The notes beneath the pieces were generated by a model. The model was not told where the DNA came from. It ran no database searches and worked only from the letters and a program-made list of their open reading frames with translations. A program made the translations under genes and the position numbers. From JAWLHA01 sp041690535 (lineage in GTDB: Bacteria; Pseudomonadota; Gammaproteobacteria; Thiohalomonadales; Thiohalomonadaceae), in the NCBI GenBank assembly GCA_041690535.1, contig JAWLHA010000024.1, positions 1 to 59,395 on the forward strand: 59,395 bases of DNA. Direction: 5' to 3'. This document shows, one piece after another, positions 41,047-50,143 of the stretch; position 1 is the stretch's first letter, and each line of letters starts with the position of its first letter.

Positions 41047-41900
41047 GACAATTCTCTGTGACGAATCAAGACTTTGGTTCTCCCCTTCCTGAAGTGGCCG
41101 GCAAGGCGCTCGACGAAATACACCGAGCGGTGCTGCCCACCGGTGCAGCCGATGGCCACCGTCATGTAGCTGCGCTTGTCGGCGGCAAACTTCGGTAGCC
41201 ATCTCTCCAGGAAGTCTTTGACTTCATTGTACATCTGTTCGACGTCCTTGTGACTCTCCAGAAAGGCGGCAACCTCGGTGTCGCGCCCTGTGAATGCCCG
41301 CAGGTTCGGCTCCCAGTGGGGATTGGGCAGGCATCGAACATCGAACACGAAATCCGACTCCACGGGAATACCGTGCTTGAAGCCAAACGATTGGAACAGG
41401 ATGGACATGCTCTCGGCACTGCCCGCCCCCAGTTGTCCCTGCACCAGGTCGCGCAGCTGATGAACGTTGGTCCGACTGGTGTCGATGAGCATGTCGGCGC
41501 GGGAGGAGATGGCCCTGAGGAGCTGCCGCTCCTCGTGGATGGCGTCCTCCAGCGAGAGGCCTTCGTCGGTCAGCGGGTGGCGACGCCGGGTCTCGCTGAA
41601 CCGCTTGAACAGGGTGGCATCATCAGCATCGAGGAAGATGATGCGGCATTCGATGTCCGAGGCATCGAGTTGCTTCAGGGTCTGGGGCAGGGCGGAGAGG
41701 TCGTTGTTGAGGTTGCGGACGTCGATCCCGACGGCGGCATTGTCGTAGTGGTCCTGTCGGGCGCTGGCCATCTCCCGCGCGAATGCCGGCAGCAACGCCA
41801 CGGGAAGGTTGTCGATGCAGTAATAGCCGAGGTCCTCGAGGGCGTGGAGGACCACGCTCTTGCCCGAGCCCGAGGTGCCGCTGACGATGAAAAGCCTCAT
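41043..41900 (-). CDS. rapZ: RNase adaptor protein RapZ
   Basis: This nucleotide-binding adaptor in enterics steers RNase E to the small RNA GlmZ and so controls amino-sugar synthesis. The 285-residue product has Walker A GTSGSGKS (residues 8-15), IIFLDADD, and the C-terminal IGCTGGQHRSVYFVE. It overlaps hprK by four bases and lies in the usual rpoN-PTS neighbourhood. Confidence 0.96.
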   Translation of the reverse strand: MRLFIVSGTSGSGKSVVLHALEDLGYYCIDNLPVALLPAFAREMASARQDHYDNAAVGIDVRNLNNDLSALPQTLKQLDASDIECRIIFLDADDATLFKRFSETRRRHPLTDEGLSLEDAIHEERQLLRAISSRADMLIDTSRTNVHQLRDLVQGQLGAGSAESMSILFQSFGFKHGIPVESDFVFDVRCLPNPHWEPNLRAFTGRDTEVAAFLESHKDVEQMYNEVKDFLERWLPKFAADKRSYMTVAIGCTGGQHRSVYFVERLAGHFRKGRTKVLIRHRELS

Positions 41901-42850
41901 GGCCCTGCCTTCTCTTCCATGATTCGCTGTTGTCGGGAGATGAAGTCTTCGGCGGCATCATAGCCGTGGTGCAGTAACACGTGGTGACGCGCCGCCGCCT
42001 CCACGAGGACCGCAAGGTTGCGCCCGGGCGCAACCGGGAGAAGGATCTCCGGGACGTCCACATCGAGAATCCTGCGCGTATTGCGGTTGCCGCGCAAGCG
42101 ATCGAGCTCATTGAGCGGGCAGCGCTCCATGGGCATGAGGTGGACCACCAGGCGCAGGATCTTGGTTCGCTTGATGGCGCTGTCACCGAACATCGCTCGG
42201 ATGTTGAGCACGCCAAGCCCCCGCACCTCCAGGAAGTCCCGAAGTGCCTCGGGGCAGTGTCCCTGCAGGGTGTCCGGCGCTGTGGCCACGAACTCCGGGG
42301 CATCATCGGCCACCAGGTAGTGCCCCCGGGTGATGAGTTCCAAGGCCAGCTCGCTCTTGCCGACCGCCGCCTCGCCCGTGAGCAGTACCCCGATGCCCAT
42401 GACGTCGATGAAGACGCCATGCACCACCACCTTCTCAGCGAGCATCTTGGAGAGGTAGTAGCTCAGGTGATCGATGAGTTTTTCGCTGCTGAGGGTGGAG
42501 CCGAGCAGAGGCACCGCGGAGGTCTCCGCCATCTCCCGCATGCGCTCGGGTGGGGGTTCGTCGGCGGTGAGAATCACCATGCCACAATCGCCCCCAAAGA
42601 GGTGCTTGAGGGCGTCTTCGTAGGAGTTTTTTCCGAGCCCGCGCAGGTAGTCGAGTTCCGATGCGCCAAGGACCTGGATGCGGTGAGGGTAGATGAAGTT
42701 GAGATGCCCGATGAGTGACAGGTCGTCACCCGGGCGCTTCTCGGGAATGATGGTCTTCTCGCCCCCCGCCTGCCCGGCAAGCCAACGCAATTCGAGCTTT
42801 TCCCGGTAGTTCTCGAAGAGGCCGTTGGCCGTCACGGGCGGGGAGGTCAT
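41897..42850 (-). CDS. hprK: HPr kinase/phosphorylase
   Basis: This bifunctional enzyme phosphorylates and dephosphorylates HPr at Ser46. The 317-residue product has P-loop GEAAVGKSELALEL, the HPrK signature around LVADDAPEFVATAP, and RNTRRILDVDVPEILLPV near the C-terminus. The ATG at 42850 lies one base beyond the ptsN stop; an earlier extension to 42886 would overlap ptsN. Enterics lack this gene. Its presence with HPr-Ser46 indicates a regulatory PTS. Confidence 0.96.
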   Translation of the reverse strand: MTSPPVTANGLFENYREKLELRWLAGQAGGEKTIIPEKRPGDDLSLIGHLNFIYPHRIQVLGASELDYLRGLGKNSYEDALKHLFGGDCGMVILTADEPPPERMREMAETSAVPLLGSTLSSEKLIDHLSYYLSKMLAEKVVVHGVFIDVMGIGVLLTGEAAVGKSELALELITRGHYLVADDAPEFVATAPDTLQGHCPEALRDFLEVRGLGVLNIRAMFGDSAIKRTKILRLVVHLMPMERCPLNELDRLRGNRNTRRILDVDVPEILLPVAPGRNLAVLVEAAARHHVLLHHGYDAAEDFISRQQRIMEEKAGP

Positions 42851-42851
42851 G

Positions 42852-43316
42852 TCAGCTGCCGCCTTGGCGGCTCTCGAGCAGTGCAAGGATCTCGCCGGGC
42901 GATTCGGCCGCCCTGAGACGATTCAGAAAACCGGAATCACTGAACATCTCGGCCATGCTGGCCAGCAGTTGCAGATGCTCCTCGGTGGAGTGCTCGGGCA
43001 CCAACAGGCCAAACAACAGATCGACCGGCTGTTGGTCGACGGCGTCATAATCGACCCCCGACTCCAGTTTGATAAACGCGCCTACGGTCTTGTCGCTGGC
43101 TTTGACCCGACCATGGGGAATGGCTACCCCATGGCCAAGGCCTGTGCTGCCCAGGCGCTCCCGGGCGATCAAGCTGTCGAAGATTTCCATCTGCGACAGT
43201 GTAGTCTCCGGGGCGCTCACGATCAGCTCACTGAGCTGCTCCAAAACGCGCTTTTTGCTGGCCGCACCTACATTGCAGGCGATGCGGTCGACAGTGAGCA
43301 GGTCGGACAGTTGCAT
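42852..43316 (-). CDS. ptsN: Nitrogen-PTS EIIA
   Basis: This is EIIA-Ntr, a regulatory PTS protein that in other gammaproteobacteria controls K+ transport and nitrogen-linked genes. The 154-residue product has the active H68 in GVAIPHGR and the typical LLFGLLVPEHSTEEHLQLLA. It sits between hpf and hprK downstream of rpoN. Confidence 0.96.
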   Translation of the reverse strand: MQLSDLLTVDRIACNVGAASKKRVLEQLSELIVSAPETTLSQMEIFDSLIARERLGSTGLGHGVAIPHGRVKASDKTVGAFIKLESGVDYDAVDQQPVDLLFGLLVPEHSTEEHLQLLASMAEMFSDSGFLNRLRAAESPGEILALLESRQGGS

Positions 43317-43349
43317 CGGTTGATCGCGCTATCTCTTGCGGGCGATGGA

Positions 43350-43673
43350 TCAGGAGAGGGCCTGATTCTTGTCGACGTCGGCCCGATGGTGGTCGGTCAT
43401 CTTTTCCTTGTGCTTCTTGATCTGGCGATCCAGTTTGTCCACCAGAGCGTCGATGGCTGCGTACATGTCTTCATCTTCAACGTCTGCGAAGAGGTTGTTC
43501 CCGGTGACGGAGATGGTCGCTTCCGCTTTGTGGCGCAGTTTCTCGACACTCAAGATCACGTGCACATTGGTCACGTGGTCGAAGTGCCGCTCCAGGCGCT
43601 CCAGTTTGCCGACCACGTAATCGCGCAATGGCTGGGTGATCTCGACGTGATGTCCGGTGAGATTCAGTTGCAT
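43350..43673 (-). CDS. hpf: Ribosome hibernation promoting factor
   Basis: This is a short-type HPF of 107 residues that helps form 100S ribosome dimers in stationary phase. The N-terminal MQLNLTGHHVEITQPLRDYV and VEKLRHKAEATISVTGNNLF are family features. It lies 28 bases downstream of rpoN, its classical position. Confidence 0.95.
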   Translation of the reverse strand: MQLNLTGHHVEITQPLRDYVVGKLERLERHFDHVTNVHVILSVEKLRHKAEATISVTGNNLFADVEDEDMYAAIDALVDKLDRQIKKHKEKMTDHHRADVDKNQALS

Positions 43674-43701
43674 CTAATTGTCTCCTTCTGCTTGTTGACG
43701 C

Positions 43702-45186
43702 TTAGGCTAAGCGTTTGCGTTCATTGGATGGCGGAATTGCCATGGCCTCTCGGTACTTGGCCACGGTGCGGCGGGCGACATTGATCCCCTGCTCGGAGAG
43801 CTCTGTGGCGATCTTGCTGTCACTTAGCGGTTTTGCCGGATTTTCCTCGGCAATCATCCGCTTGATCAAGGCTCGGATGGCGGTGGAGGAGCATTCTCCA
43901 CCGCTGGCGGTTCCCACGTGACTCGAGAAAAAGTACTTCAGCTCGAATACGCCCCGTGGGGTGTGCATGTATTTGCGGGTGGTCACCCGGGAGATGGTGG
44001 ACTCATGCATGCCCAGCTCCTCGGCGATATGGTGCAGCACCAGCGCCTTCATCGCCACTTCCCCCTGTTCGAGGAAGCCGCGCTGGTGCTCCACAATGGC
44101 CGTAGCGACCTTGAGCAGTGTTTCGTTGCGGCTTTGCAGGCTCTTGATGAACCAGCGAGCCTCTTGAAGATGGTTTTTCAGTGTGGTGCTGTCGCTGGCG
44201 TTGTTCACCTGCTTGATGAGCCGGGCATAACTCGCATTGACGCGCAGCCGGGGAGCGGCTTCGGGGTTCAGTTCCACGCGCCAGGTGCCCTTGAACTTGC
44301 GGACCAGCACGTCCGGAGTGATGTACTCGGGTGTACTGGCGCTGATGTGGGCCCCCGGTCGGGGATTGAGGGTTTGGATGAGCCGGATGACTTGCACCAG
44401 GTCACCCTCCTCCAGCTTCATCTTTCGCTTGATTTGGGTGTAGTCGCGGGCGCCCAGCAGGTCGAAATGGTGCTGCACGAGCGCCTTTGCCTCCTCCAGC
44501 CAAGGGGTGGCAGCGGGCAGTTGCTTCAGCTGGAGCAGCAGGCATTCGCCCAGGCCCCTGGCCGCGACGCCGGCCGGATCGAACTGCTGGATGGCATGCA
44601 GCACCGCCTCGATCTCGTCCTCTTCCATGTCGGCATATTGGGCTGCCAGGCTTTCCCGAAGTTCCGGGAGCGTCGTGATGAGCAACCCATCCTCGCTGAT
44701 GGAATCAATGAGGGCCTCGGCGATGGCCATATCCCTGTCCGAGAACTTCGCCAGTTGTGCCTGCCACAGCAGATGCTCCCGCAGGCTCTCCATCGAGGTG
44801 TCGCCGTATTCTACACTGCGTTCGTCATCGTCCCCGGGGGCCGAGGAGAGCGGCGCGGTGTCGTAAGTGTCTTCCCATTGGCTGTCCACGGGCAGCTCGT
44901 CGGGGATCTCCGAGCCATACTCATGGGGTTCGGAGAACTCCTCTCCCGACTCCTCGCCGAGCGACTCGGCTGAGGGCTCGGCCGTCAGTTCGGGGGGCGG
45001 TTCGTCAGTCTCATACTCCGCTTCCGCCCCATCGTCGACTTCCTCGAGCATCAGGTTGGATTCGAGTGCCTGTTGGACCTCCAGGCGCAGCTCGAGCGTA
45101 GACAGCTGCAGCATGCGGATTGCCTGCTGCAGTTGCGGCGTCATGGTGAGGTGCTGGCCGAGCCGGAGCTGTAAGGACTGCTTCAT
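43702..45186 (-). CDS. rpoN: RNA polymerase sigma-54 factor
   Basis: This 494-residue sigma factor recognises -24/-12 promoters and needs AAA+ activators. Region I is Gln/Leu-rich (residues 1-50, LTMTPQLQQAIRMLQLS), region II is very acidic (about 55-130), and the C-terminal region has the RpoN box ARRTVAKYRE. The length is normal. Genes for its activators are not in the window. Confidence 0.98.
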   Translation of the reverse strand: MKQSLQLRLGQHLTMTPQLQQAIRMLQLSTLELRLEVQQALESNLMLEEVDDGAEAEYETDEPPPELTAEPSAESLGEESGEEFSEPHEYGSEIPDELPVDSQWEDTYDTAPLSSAPGDDDERSVEYGDTSMESLREHLLWQAQLAKFSDRDMAIAEALIDSISEDGLLITTLPELRESLAAQYADMEEDEIEAVLHAIQQFDPAGVAARGLGECLLLQLKQLPAATPWLEEAKALVQHHFDLLGARDYTQIKRKMKLEEGDLVQVIRLIQTLNPRPGAHISASTPEYITPDVLVRKFKGTWRVELNPEAAPRLRVNASYARLIKQVNNASDSTTLKNHLQEARWFIKSLQSRNETLLKVATAIVEHQRGFLEQGEVAMKALVLHHIAEELGMHESTISRVTTRKYMHTPRGVFELKYFFSSHVGTASGGECSSTAIRALIKRMIAEENPAKPLSDSKIATELSEQGINVARRTVAKYREAMAIPPSNERKRLA

Positions 45187-45259
45187 AAGTGACGGTTATC
45201 CCCCCGTTGGCGGGGAGATTCATTCTATCTCATTTGTCTGTGATTGGAACCTGAGTGCC

Positions 45260-45283
45260 TTGGGGTGGTGAACCACCCCCAAC
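45260..45283. terminator. Hairpin between lptB and rpoN
   Basis: GGGGTGGT and ACCACCCC pair perfectly around GA. It lies between the lptB stop (45288) and rpoN start (45186) on the minus strand. There is no T run, so it may attenuate transcription rather than terminate it. Confidence 0.5.
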
Positions 45284-45287
45284 CGCA

Positions 45288-46046
45288 CTAGAGCTTGAAC
45301 TGGTGCCCCAGGTAGACCTCCCGGACCTGTTGATTGGCCAGGAGGGCGTCGGGATCCCCTTCGGCGATGACGCGTCCCTCACTCATGATATAGGCCCGCT
45401 CGCAAATGCCGAGTGTCTCGCGCACGTTGTGATCGGTGATCAGCACCCCGATTCCCCGTGCGCGCAAGTGCTTGATAATACCTTGGATATCCAGTACGGA
45501 AATGGGGTCCACCCCTGCGAATGGCTCGTCCAGCAGAATGAACCTGGGCTCGGTGGCCAACGCCCGGGCGATCTCGACCCGGCGCCTCTCGCCGCCGGAT
45601 AGACTCATGCCCAGGCTGTCCTTGATGTGGGTGATATGCAGCTCCTCCAGGAGCGACTGAAGATGATGCTCCCGCTGCTGGGCATTGAGTTCGGTCCGGG
45701 TCTCGAGGATGGCCATGATGTTGTCCCGCACGCTCAGCTTGCGGAACACCGAGGCCTCCTGGGGCAGGTAACCAATGCCGAGACGGGCCCGCTCGTGCAT
45801 CGGAAGGCGGGTGATTTCCTTGCCGTTCAGGCTGATAAAGCCGCTGTCGCAAGGCACGAGCCCGACCACCATGTAGAAGCTCGTGGTCTTGCCGGCGCCA
45901 TTGGGGCCGAGCAAGCCGACCACCTCACCGCTCTCGATATGGAGCGAGACGCCCCGCACCACATCCCGGGATTGGTAGCGCTTGGTGAGGTGGCTTGCGA
46001 CCAGTCTCGAGGCGGGTCCGGCCATCGCGACGGGTTCAGCGGCCAT
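45288..46046 (-). CDS. lptB: LPS export ABC ATPase LptB
   Basis: This cytoplasmic ATPase powers LptFG extraction of lipopolysaccharide. The 252-residue product has Walker A GPNGAGKT, signature LSGGERRR, Walker B ILLDEPFAGVDP and the switch His in ITDHNVRET. The ATG at 46046 has AGGAGG six bases upstream and overlaps the end of lptA. lptF and lptG are not in the window. Confidence 0.97.
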   Translation of the reverse strand: MAAEPVAMAGPASRLVASHLTKRYQSRDVVRGVSLHIESGEVVGLLGPNGAGKTTSFYMVVGLVPCDSGFISLNGKEITRLPMHERARLGIGYLPQEASVFRKLSVRDNIMAILETRTELNAQQREHHLQSLLEELHITHIKDSLGMSLSGGERRRVEIARALATEPRFILLDEPFAGVDPISVLDIQGIIKHLRARGIGVLITDHNVRETLGICERAYIMSEGRVIAEGDPDALLANQQVREVYLGHQFKL

Positions 46047-46551
46047 CCGCGGCCTCCTTTCGTTGAGGCTGGATGATCACATGGACCCGGCCATCGCCCT
46101 CGCCGCCGCTGGCGCGAACCGTATTGTTCTGGGTGTCGTAGACGATGTGATCCCCGCGGAACTCGTCGTTGTTCTGCACGATTCGCCCGTCGCCCTTGAA
46201 CACCACCTCGGCCGCATCGGCGAAATACTCCACCCGGCGCGCGCTGCCGTGAACATCACTGCGTGCCTCGTCCGGCCGTTGGCGAAAGCGCACGGGGTTG
46301 CCCTCAGCTTCGATGCGTGCAAGACCGGCTTCCCCCCGAATGACGAGCATGCGGCTCGCCTGTACCTTCAGGCTCCCCTGGGTGAGTTCCACGTCGCCTT
46401 GGTAGGTGCTGGTGCCGCGCGCCTCGTCAATGGTTACCCGGTCGGCGCGGATGTGGATGGGCTGTTCCCGATCGCTCGCCAGGGAGTGGGCCGCATGGGG
46501 CAGGAGGAGCAGCAAGCCCGTGGCGGCCAGGCTAAGGACGCGCTGGAACAT
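46036..46551 (-). CDS. lptA: LPS transport periplasmic protein LptA
   Basis: This 171-residue periplasmic bridge protein has a signal peptide (VLSLAATGLLLLLPHAAHSL). The OstA-type beta-jellyroll follows, with IRADRVTIDEARGTSTYQGD and RRVEYFADAAEVVF. It overlaps lptC by 20 bases and lptB by 11, so the three are tightly coupled. Confidence 0.95.
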   Translation of the reverse strand: MFQRVLSLAATGLLLLLPHAAHSLASDREQPIHIRADRVTIDEARGTSTYQGDVELTQGSLKVQASRMLVIRGEAGLARIEAEGNPVRFRQRPDEARSDVHGSARRVEYFADAAEVVFKGDGRIVQNNDEFRGDHIVYDTQNNTVRASGGEGDGRVHVIIQPQRKEAADGR

Positions 46552-47098
46552 AACTTCCCTCCACCTCCGATCGAAGAATCAGTTGTTGTTCATCCATGTG
46601 GGCACGCATGCCCAGCGCGTGGATCTCGATCTGCGGCCCGGTGATCTTCAGGGGGGAGTCGGTCTCGGCATACTGTTTGCCGGGCAGGATGTACATGTCG
46701 GCCGTGGTCAAACGCAGCGACCCCTCCCCGAGGGCTTCGCGCCGCATTTCGACCCCGCCATGGAGGTACACCTGATTGCCGTCGGCGGAGATCTCTCCCT
46801 GGGCCGCCCGGATATGCCAGTCCGGGGCGTCGGCCTGGAACAGGACCAAGCGCGGCTGGGCCAGTGTGGTGGTCTGATCGTCCGCGTAGTGGATGGCCTG
46901 GTTCGCCTCGAGGCGGTAGTGCGGACGCCCTTCTGCATTCATGGTGACAGCGGCGAAATCGGACATGAAATAGTCGGGTACGTGCCGCGGACCATCTGCC
47001 GCCGCCTGCTGCTGCTGAGTGGTGCGCTGGGAAAGCCAGCTGCTCAAGGCGGCAAGCACCACGATGGCGAGCATCACGAGCACGGCGCGACGGTTCAT
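46532..47098 (-). CDS. lptC: LPS export membrane protein LptC
   Basis: This 188-residue bitopic protein has one N-terminal helix (about 6-22, VLVMLAIVVLAALSSWL) and a periplasmic jellyroll with FAAVTMNAEGRPHYRLEANQ. It receives lipopolysaccharide from LptB2FG and passes it to LptA. It follows kdsC after 11 bases. Confidence 0.93.
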   Translation of the reverse strand: MNRRAVLVMLAIVVLAALSSWLSQRTTQQQQAAADGPRHVPDYFMSDFAAVTMNAEGRPHYRLEANQAIHYADDQTTTLAQPRLVLFQADAPDWHIRAAQGEISADGNQVYLHGGVEMRREALGEGSLRLTTADMYILPGKQYAETDSPLKITGPQIEIHALGMRAHMDEQQLILRSEVEGSYVPARP

Positions 47099-47109
47099 GG
47101 GCGCGGGCT

Positions 47110-47664
47110 TCAGCGCGCCGAGGGGGCGCTGGAGGGCTCGGCCGCCACATAGCCGGAGAGGAGGCGATCCAGGGTTCCCCGGGCCTGCATGATGAACTCA
47201 CACACGTCCCTTGCCGCCCCACGGCCTCCCGCGCTGGGGGTGATCCACTGCGCATGTTGCTTCACCAGGAGGTGGGCATCCTGGACGGCAATAGGCAGCC
47301 CGACGCGGACCATGATCGGGAGGTCCACCACGTCATCACCGACGTACGCGACCTGTTCGGGGAGGAGATTCAACTTTGCCAACAACTCCTCGTAGGCGGG
47401 GAGCTTCTCCAGTTGGCCCTGATAGACGTGGCGTATGCCCAGACTGTCCATCCTTATCTTGACCACCCGAGATGTACGGCCCGTGATGATGGCGATATCC
47501 ACGCCCGAGGCCTGCAGCATCTTCATGCCGTGGCCGTCGCGCGAGTTGAACGCCTTGTACTCCTGTCCGTCGTCGCCCAGAAAGAGGCTGCCGTCGGTGA
47601 GGACCCCGTCTACATCGAATATGACCAGCCGGACTTCCGCGGCCTTATGCAAAATGTCCTGCAT
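47110..47664 (-). CDS. kdsC: 3-deoxy-D-manno-octulosonate 8-phosphate phosphatase
   Basis: This HAD-family phosphatase of 184 residues dephosphorylates KDO-8-phosphate in LPS core synthesis. The nucleophile motif is VIFDVDGVLTDGSLF, and VAYVGDDVVDLPIM is the later Mg-binding motif. It lies between kdsD and lptC, its usual position. Confidence 0.96.
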   Translation of the reverse strand: MQDILHKAAEVRLVIFDVDGVLTDGSLFLGDDGQEYKAFNSRDGHGMKMLQASGVDIAIITGRTSRVVKIRMDSLGIRHVYQGQLEKLPAYEELLAKLNLLPEQVAYVGDDVVDLPIMVRVGLPIAVQDAHLLVKQHAQWITPSAGGRGAARDVCEFIMQARGTLDRLLSGYVAAEPSSAPSAR

Positions 47665-47729
47665 ATCGCTCGTACCAAAGTATAGTCGCCGGCGGCTGCT
47701 GGCCCGGCATCTTACTCGATCCCTTCCAC

Positions 47730-48716
47730 CTATACCACGCCCGCCCGAAGCAGATCGTGCATGTTGATGGCCCCTACCAGCCGGCCCCCCTCATCCACCA
47801 CGGGCAGTGCATTGACGCGGCGTTGCTCCATGACCCGCAGTGCCTCCGCTGCCAGTTGGTCCTGCACCACGGTGATGGGGTTGCGGTGCATCACCTCGGA
47901 GATGGGCAGATTGTGGATGTGGCATTCCCCGTGGTCCAGCAGCCGGCGCAGGTCTCCGTCGGTGAAGATCCCGAGTACGCGGTGAGTCCTGTCGGTGACC
48001 GTGGTCATGCCCAGCCCCTTGCGGGTCATCTCCAGCAGCGCCTCGGTGAGTCGGGCCCCTTCCCCTACCTCGGGGACCTGTGCGCCAGTGTGCATGATAT
48101 CTTCGATGCGCAGCAGCAGACGGCGGCCCAGGGCACCGGCGGGGTGGGAGCGGGCAAAGTCCGCTTCCGTGAAACCCCGTGACTTCAGCAGCGCCACCGC
48201 AAGTGCGTCGCCCATGGCCAGCGCCGCCGTGGTGCTGGCGGTGGGGGCGAGTCCCAACGGGCACGCCTCCCGGGCAACGCTCACGTCCACATGGGCGCTC
48301 GCAGCCCGGGCGAGGCGGGACTCGGGGCGACCGGTGAGGGCAATCAGGGGCACCCCGAGGCGCTTGAGGATGGGGACGATGGTGAGGATTTCCGCGGTTT
48401 CCCCGGAGTTGGAGAGGGCCACCACCACATCATGGGCCGTGATCATGCCCAGGTCACCGTGGCTCGCCTCTCCGGGATGGACAAAGAATGCGGGCGTCCC
48501 GGTGCTGGCCAGGGTGGCGGCGATCTTCTCGCCGATGTGGCCGGATTTGCCCATGCCGGTCACCACCACCCGCCCCTCGCAGGCAAGCATCAGGCGGCAG
48601 GCCTCGGCAAAGGCCCGGTCGATGCGGGAGGTCAGCGCCCCCACTGCCTCGGCTTCAGTCGTAATGACCGCGCGGCCCAACAGGCAGAGTTCTTCGTCAT
48701 CGATGGCGTATACCAT
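47730..48716 (-). CDS. kdsD: Arabinose-5-phosphate isomerase
   Basis: This enzyme converts ribulose-5-phosphate to arabinose-5-phosphate for KDO synthesis. The 328-residue product has an SIS sugar-isomerase domain (TGMGKSGHIGEKIAATLAST, SNSGETAEI) and two C-terminal CBS domains (about 205-325). The ATG at 48716 is the family start; upstream sequence in the same frame belongs to the neighbouring gene. Confidence 0.95.
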   Translation of the reverse strand: MVYAIDDEELCLLGRAVITTEAEAVGALTSRIDRAFAEACRLMLACEGRVVVTGMGKSGHIGEKIAATLASTGTPAFFVHPGEASHGDLGMITAHDVVVALSNSGETAEILTIVPILKRLGVPLIALTGRPESRLARAASAHVDVSVAREACPLGLAPTASTTAALAMGDALAVALLKSRGFTEADFARSHPAGALGRRLLLRIEDIMHTGAQVPEVGEGARLTEALLEMTRKGLGMTTVTDRTHRVLGIFTDGDLRRLLDHGECHIHNLPISEVMHRNPITVVQDQLAAEALRVMEQRRVNALPVVDEGGRLVGAINMHDLLRAGVV

Positions 48717-48720
48717 GCGA

Positions 48721-48921
48721 TCAGGCCTCGGGATAGCCGAGCTCCTTGAGTCTGGCGGCCAGCACATCCCTGGACAGACCGGTGCCCTTCACCGTGACGG
48801 TTCCGCCTTCGACCACCACATCCACGGACTCGACGCCGGAGAGTTCGCTGAGCCCTTGCTGGATGTTGGCAGCGCAGCCACCGCACTTCACATTTTTCAC
48901 CTGGAACGTCTCTTCCCCCAT
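48721..48921 (-). CDS. Heavy-metal-associated (CopZ-like) protein
   Basis: This 66-residue HMA-domain protein has the metal-binding CxxC as KCGGC (C13, C16) and the beta-alpha-beta pattern ending in LKELGYPEA. Such proteins deliver copper or other soft metals to P-type ATPases or repressors. No metal ATPase is nearby. It ends four bases before the kdsD start, so it may be read with the kds/lpt operon. The 48922-49069 gap shows no gene. Confidence 0.85.
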   Translation of the reverse strand: MGEETFQVKNVKCGGCAANIQQGLSELSGVESVDVVVEGGTVTVKGTGLSRDVLAARLKELGYPEA

Positions 48922-49069
48922 CTCTCTTCTCCTGCCGATTCCTTTGCTGACTTATTAAGCCCGAGCGCAGCCCGGGGATGAACGGGCGATTTTTACGAGC
49001 ACTTCAGACGCGAACGCCAACTACCGAGCCCACGTAACCGACCCCGGCGATCGTACTGATCGTGCGCAT

Positions 49070-49861
49070 TTAATCGGTCGAGACGGCCTGTTGCAACCCC
49101 TCCTGCGAAGGCGCATCCCCCAGGGGAGGAAACTCCTCGAAGGGGTCGAATTCCTCTTCCTCCTCCTCCGGGGGGGGACTGCCGTCGTAAACGAGGTTTT
49201 GCCGGCGCTGGAGGTAGGCGTCGCGTAGGAATGCGTACGGGTCCAGGGCGGCGGTGTCGAGAACGCGACTGGCCCGCAGCAGCCCGGCGCGGGTGTCCAC
49301 CAGATTCAGGGCAATGAGACCCCAGCGCGTCTCGGGGTCCTCAAGGTCGGAAACCGGATTGGCGCCGTAGTAGTCCACCGCCGTGCCGAAACCGTCGCGC
49401 ACGCTGCTGGGCCCGAGGAATGGAAGGACCAGGTAGGGACCGGGGCCCACTCCCCAGTATCCAAGGGTCTGGCCGAAGTCCTCATTGTGCTTCTCAAGCC
49501 CCATGGGGGTCGCCACGTCGATGAACCCGAGCAGCCCTGCCGTGGAGTTCCAGGCCAGGCGCGACAGATCGGAGGCGGCCTGGGCGAACTTGAGCTGCAG
49601 GAGGTCGTTGATGAGGACCGTGACATCATTCAGGTTGTTGAAAAAATTGGTGATTCCGTCATCGATGAAGCGAGGCGTAATCTTCTGATAGCCCTCGGCG
49701 ACCGGGCGCATCACGGCACGATCGATGTCATCGTTGAATTGATAAACGGCACGGTTGAAGCCTTCAAGCGGGTCCCGCTCGTCGCGAACCGGCGTAGCGG
49801 CGCACCCTGCTACGAGGGCTGCGGCCAGGAGCAGTAGGTGGCGCATTGGAAACAGGTTCAA
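49070..49861 (-). CDS. mlaA: Phospholipid-binding lipoprotein MlaA
   Basis: This outer-membrane lipoprotein removes surface phospholipids and passes them to MlaC. The 263-residue product has lipobox LVAGC (Cys20), DPLEGFNRAVYQFNDDID, and the ridge segment GLGxx-type GPYLVLPFLGPSSVRDGFG. A Glu-rich tail (EEEEEEFDPFEEFP) is unusual and of unknown role. The TTG start at 49861 has AGGAG; an in-frame ATG at 49846 is an alternative. The other mla genes lie 1.2 kb away on the opposite strand. Confidence 0.93.
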   Translation of the reverse strand: MNLFPMRHLLLLAAALVAGCAATPVRDERDPLEGFNRAVYQFNDDIDRAVMRPVAEGYQKITPRFIDDGITNFFNNLNDVTVLINDLLQLKFAQAASDLSRLAWNSTAGLLGFIDVATPMGLEKHNEDFGQTLGYWGVGPGPYLVLPFLGPSSVRDGFGTAVDYYGANPVSDLEDPETRWGLIALNLVDTRAGLLRASRVLDTAALDPYAFLRDAYLQRRQNLVYDGSPPPEEEEEEFDPFEEFPPLGDAPSQEGLQQAVSTD

Positions 49862-49879
49862 TCCTTATCTCCTATCAGG

Positions 49880-50062
49880 CTAGCGAGCCTCGTTCTTCAC
49901 CGCACCACAGCGTCGGCAGCGGTAGACAGTGATCAGTTGGCCCTTCTTCACATCGAAGGGGGTATTCTCCACCTCCCAGTGGTGGAAGCCGCTACGGCAG
50001 AGGGTTTTCCCCTTGTGCCGCTCCTGCAGGCTGGGTTTCTTGAACTGAACCACATTTCCCAT
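49880..50062 (-). CDS. Small zinc-binding protein, unknown function
   Basis: This 60-residue protein carries C22, H27, H28 and a C49-x-x-C52 pair (YRCRRCGAVKNEAR), a likely zinc knuckle. The ATG at 50062 is chosen because VVQFKKPSLQERHKGKTLC looks like a true N-terminus, while the upstream part to 50170 overlaps the divergent gene at 50144. It ends 18 bases before mlaA. Function is not known. Confidence 0.75.
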   Translation of the reverse strand: MGNVVQFKKPSLQERHKGKTLCRSGFHHWEVENTPFDVKKGQLITVYRCRRCGAVKNEAR

Positions 50063-50143
50063 GACATTAACCTTTCCACAAGCAGTTGATTCCTTTCTAA
50101 TATAAGTGGCTAATGGGTCCCCGTTGAAGAAGAGCGAACCGGG

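Noticed and set aside
41897..42850. hprK as a recent horizontal acquisition from Gram-positives
   Set aside because: Its place between ptsN and rapZ is shared with other gammaproteobacteria and the genes overlap or abut normally.
48960..48998. Rho-independent terminator GCCCG...CGGGCGATTTTT on the plus strand
   Set aside because: Both neighbouring genes are on the minus strand, so no plus-strand transcript is expected to use it; the stem is only five pairs.
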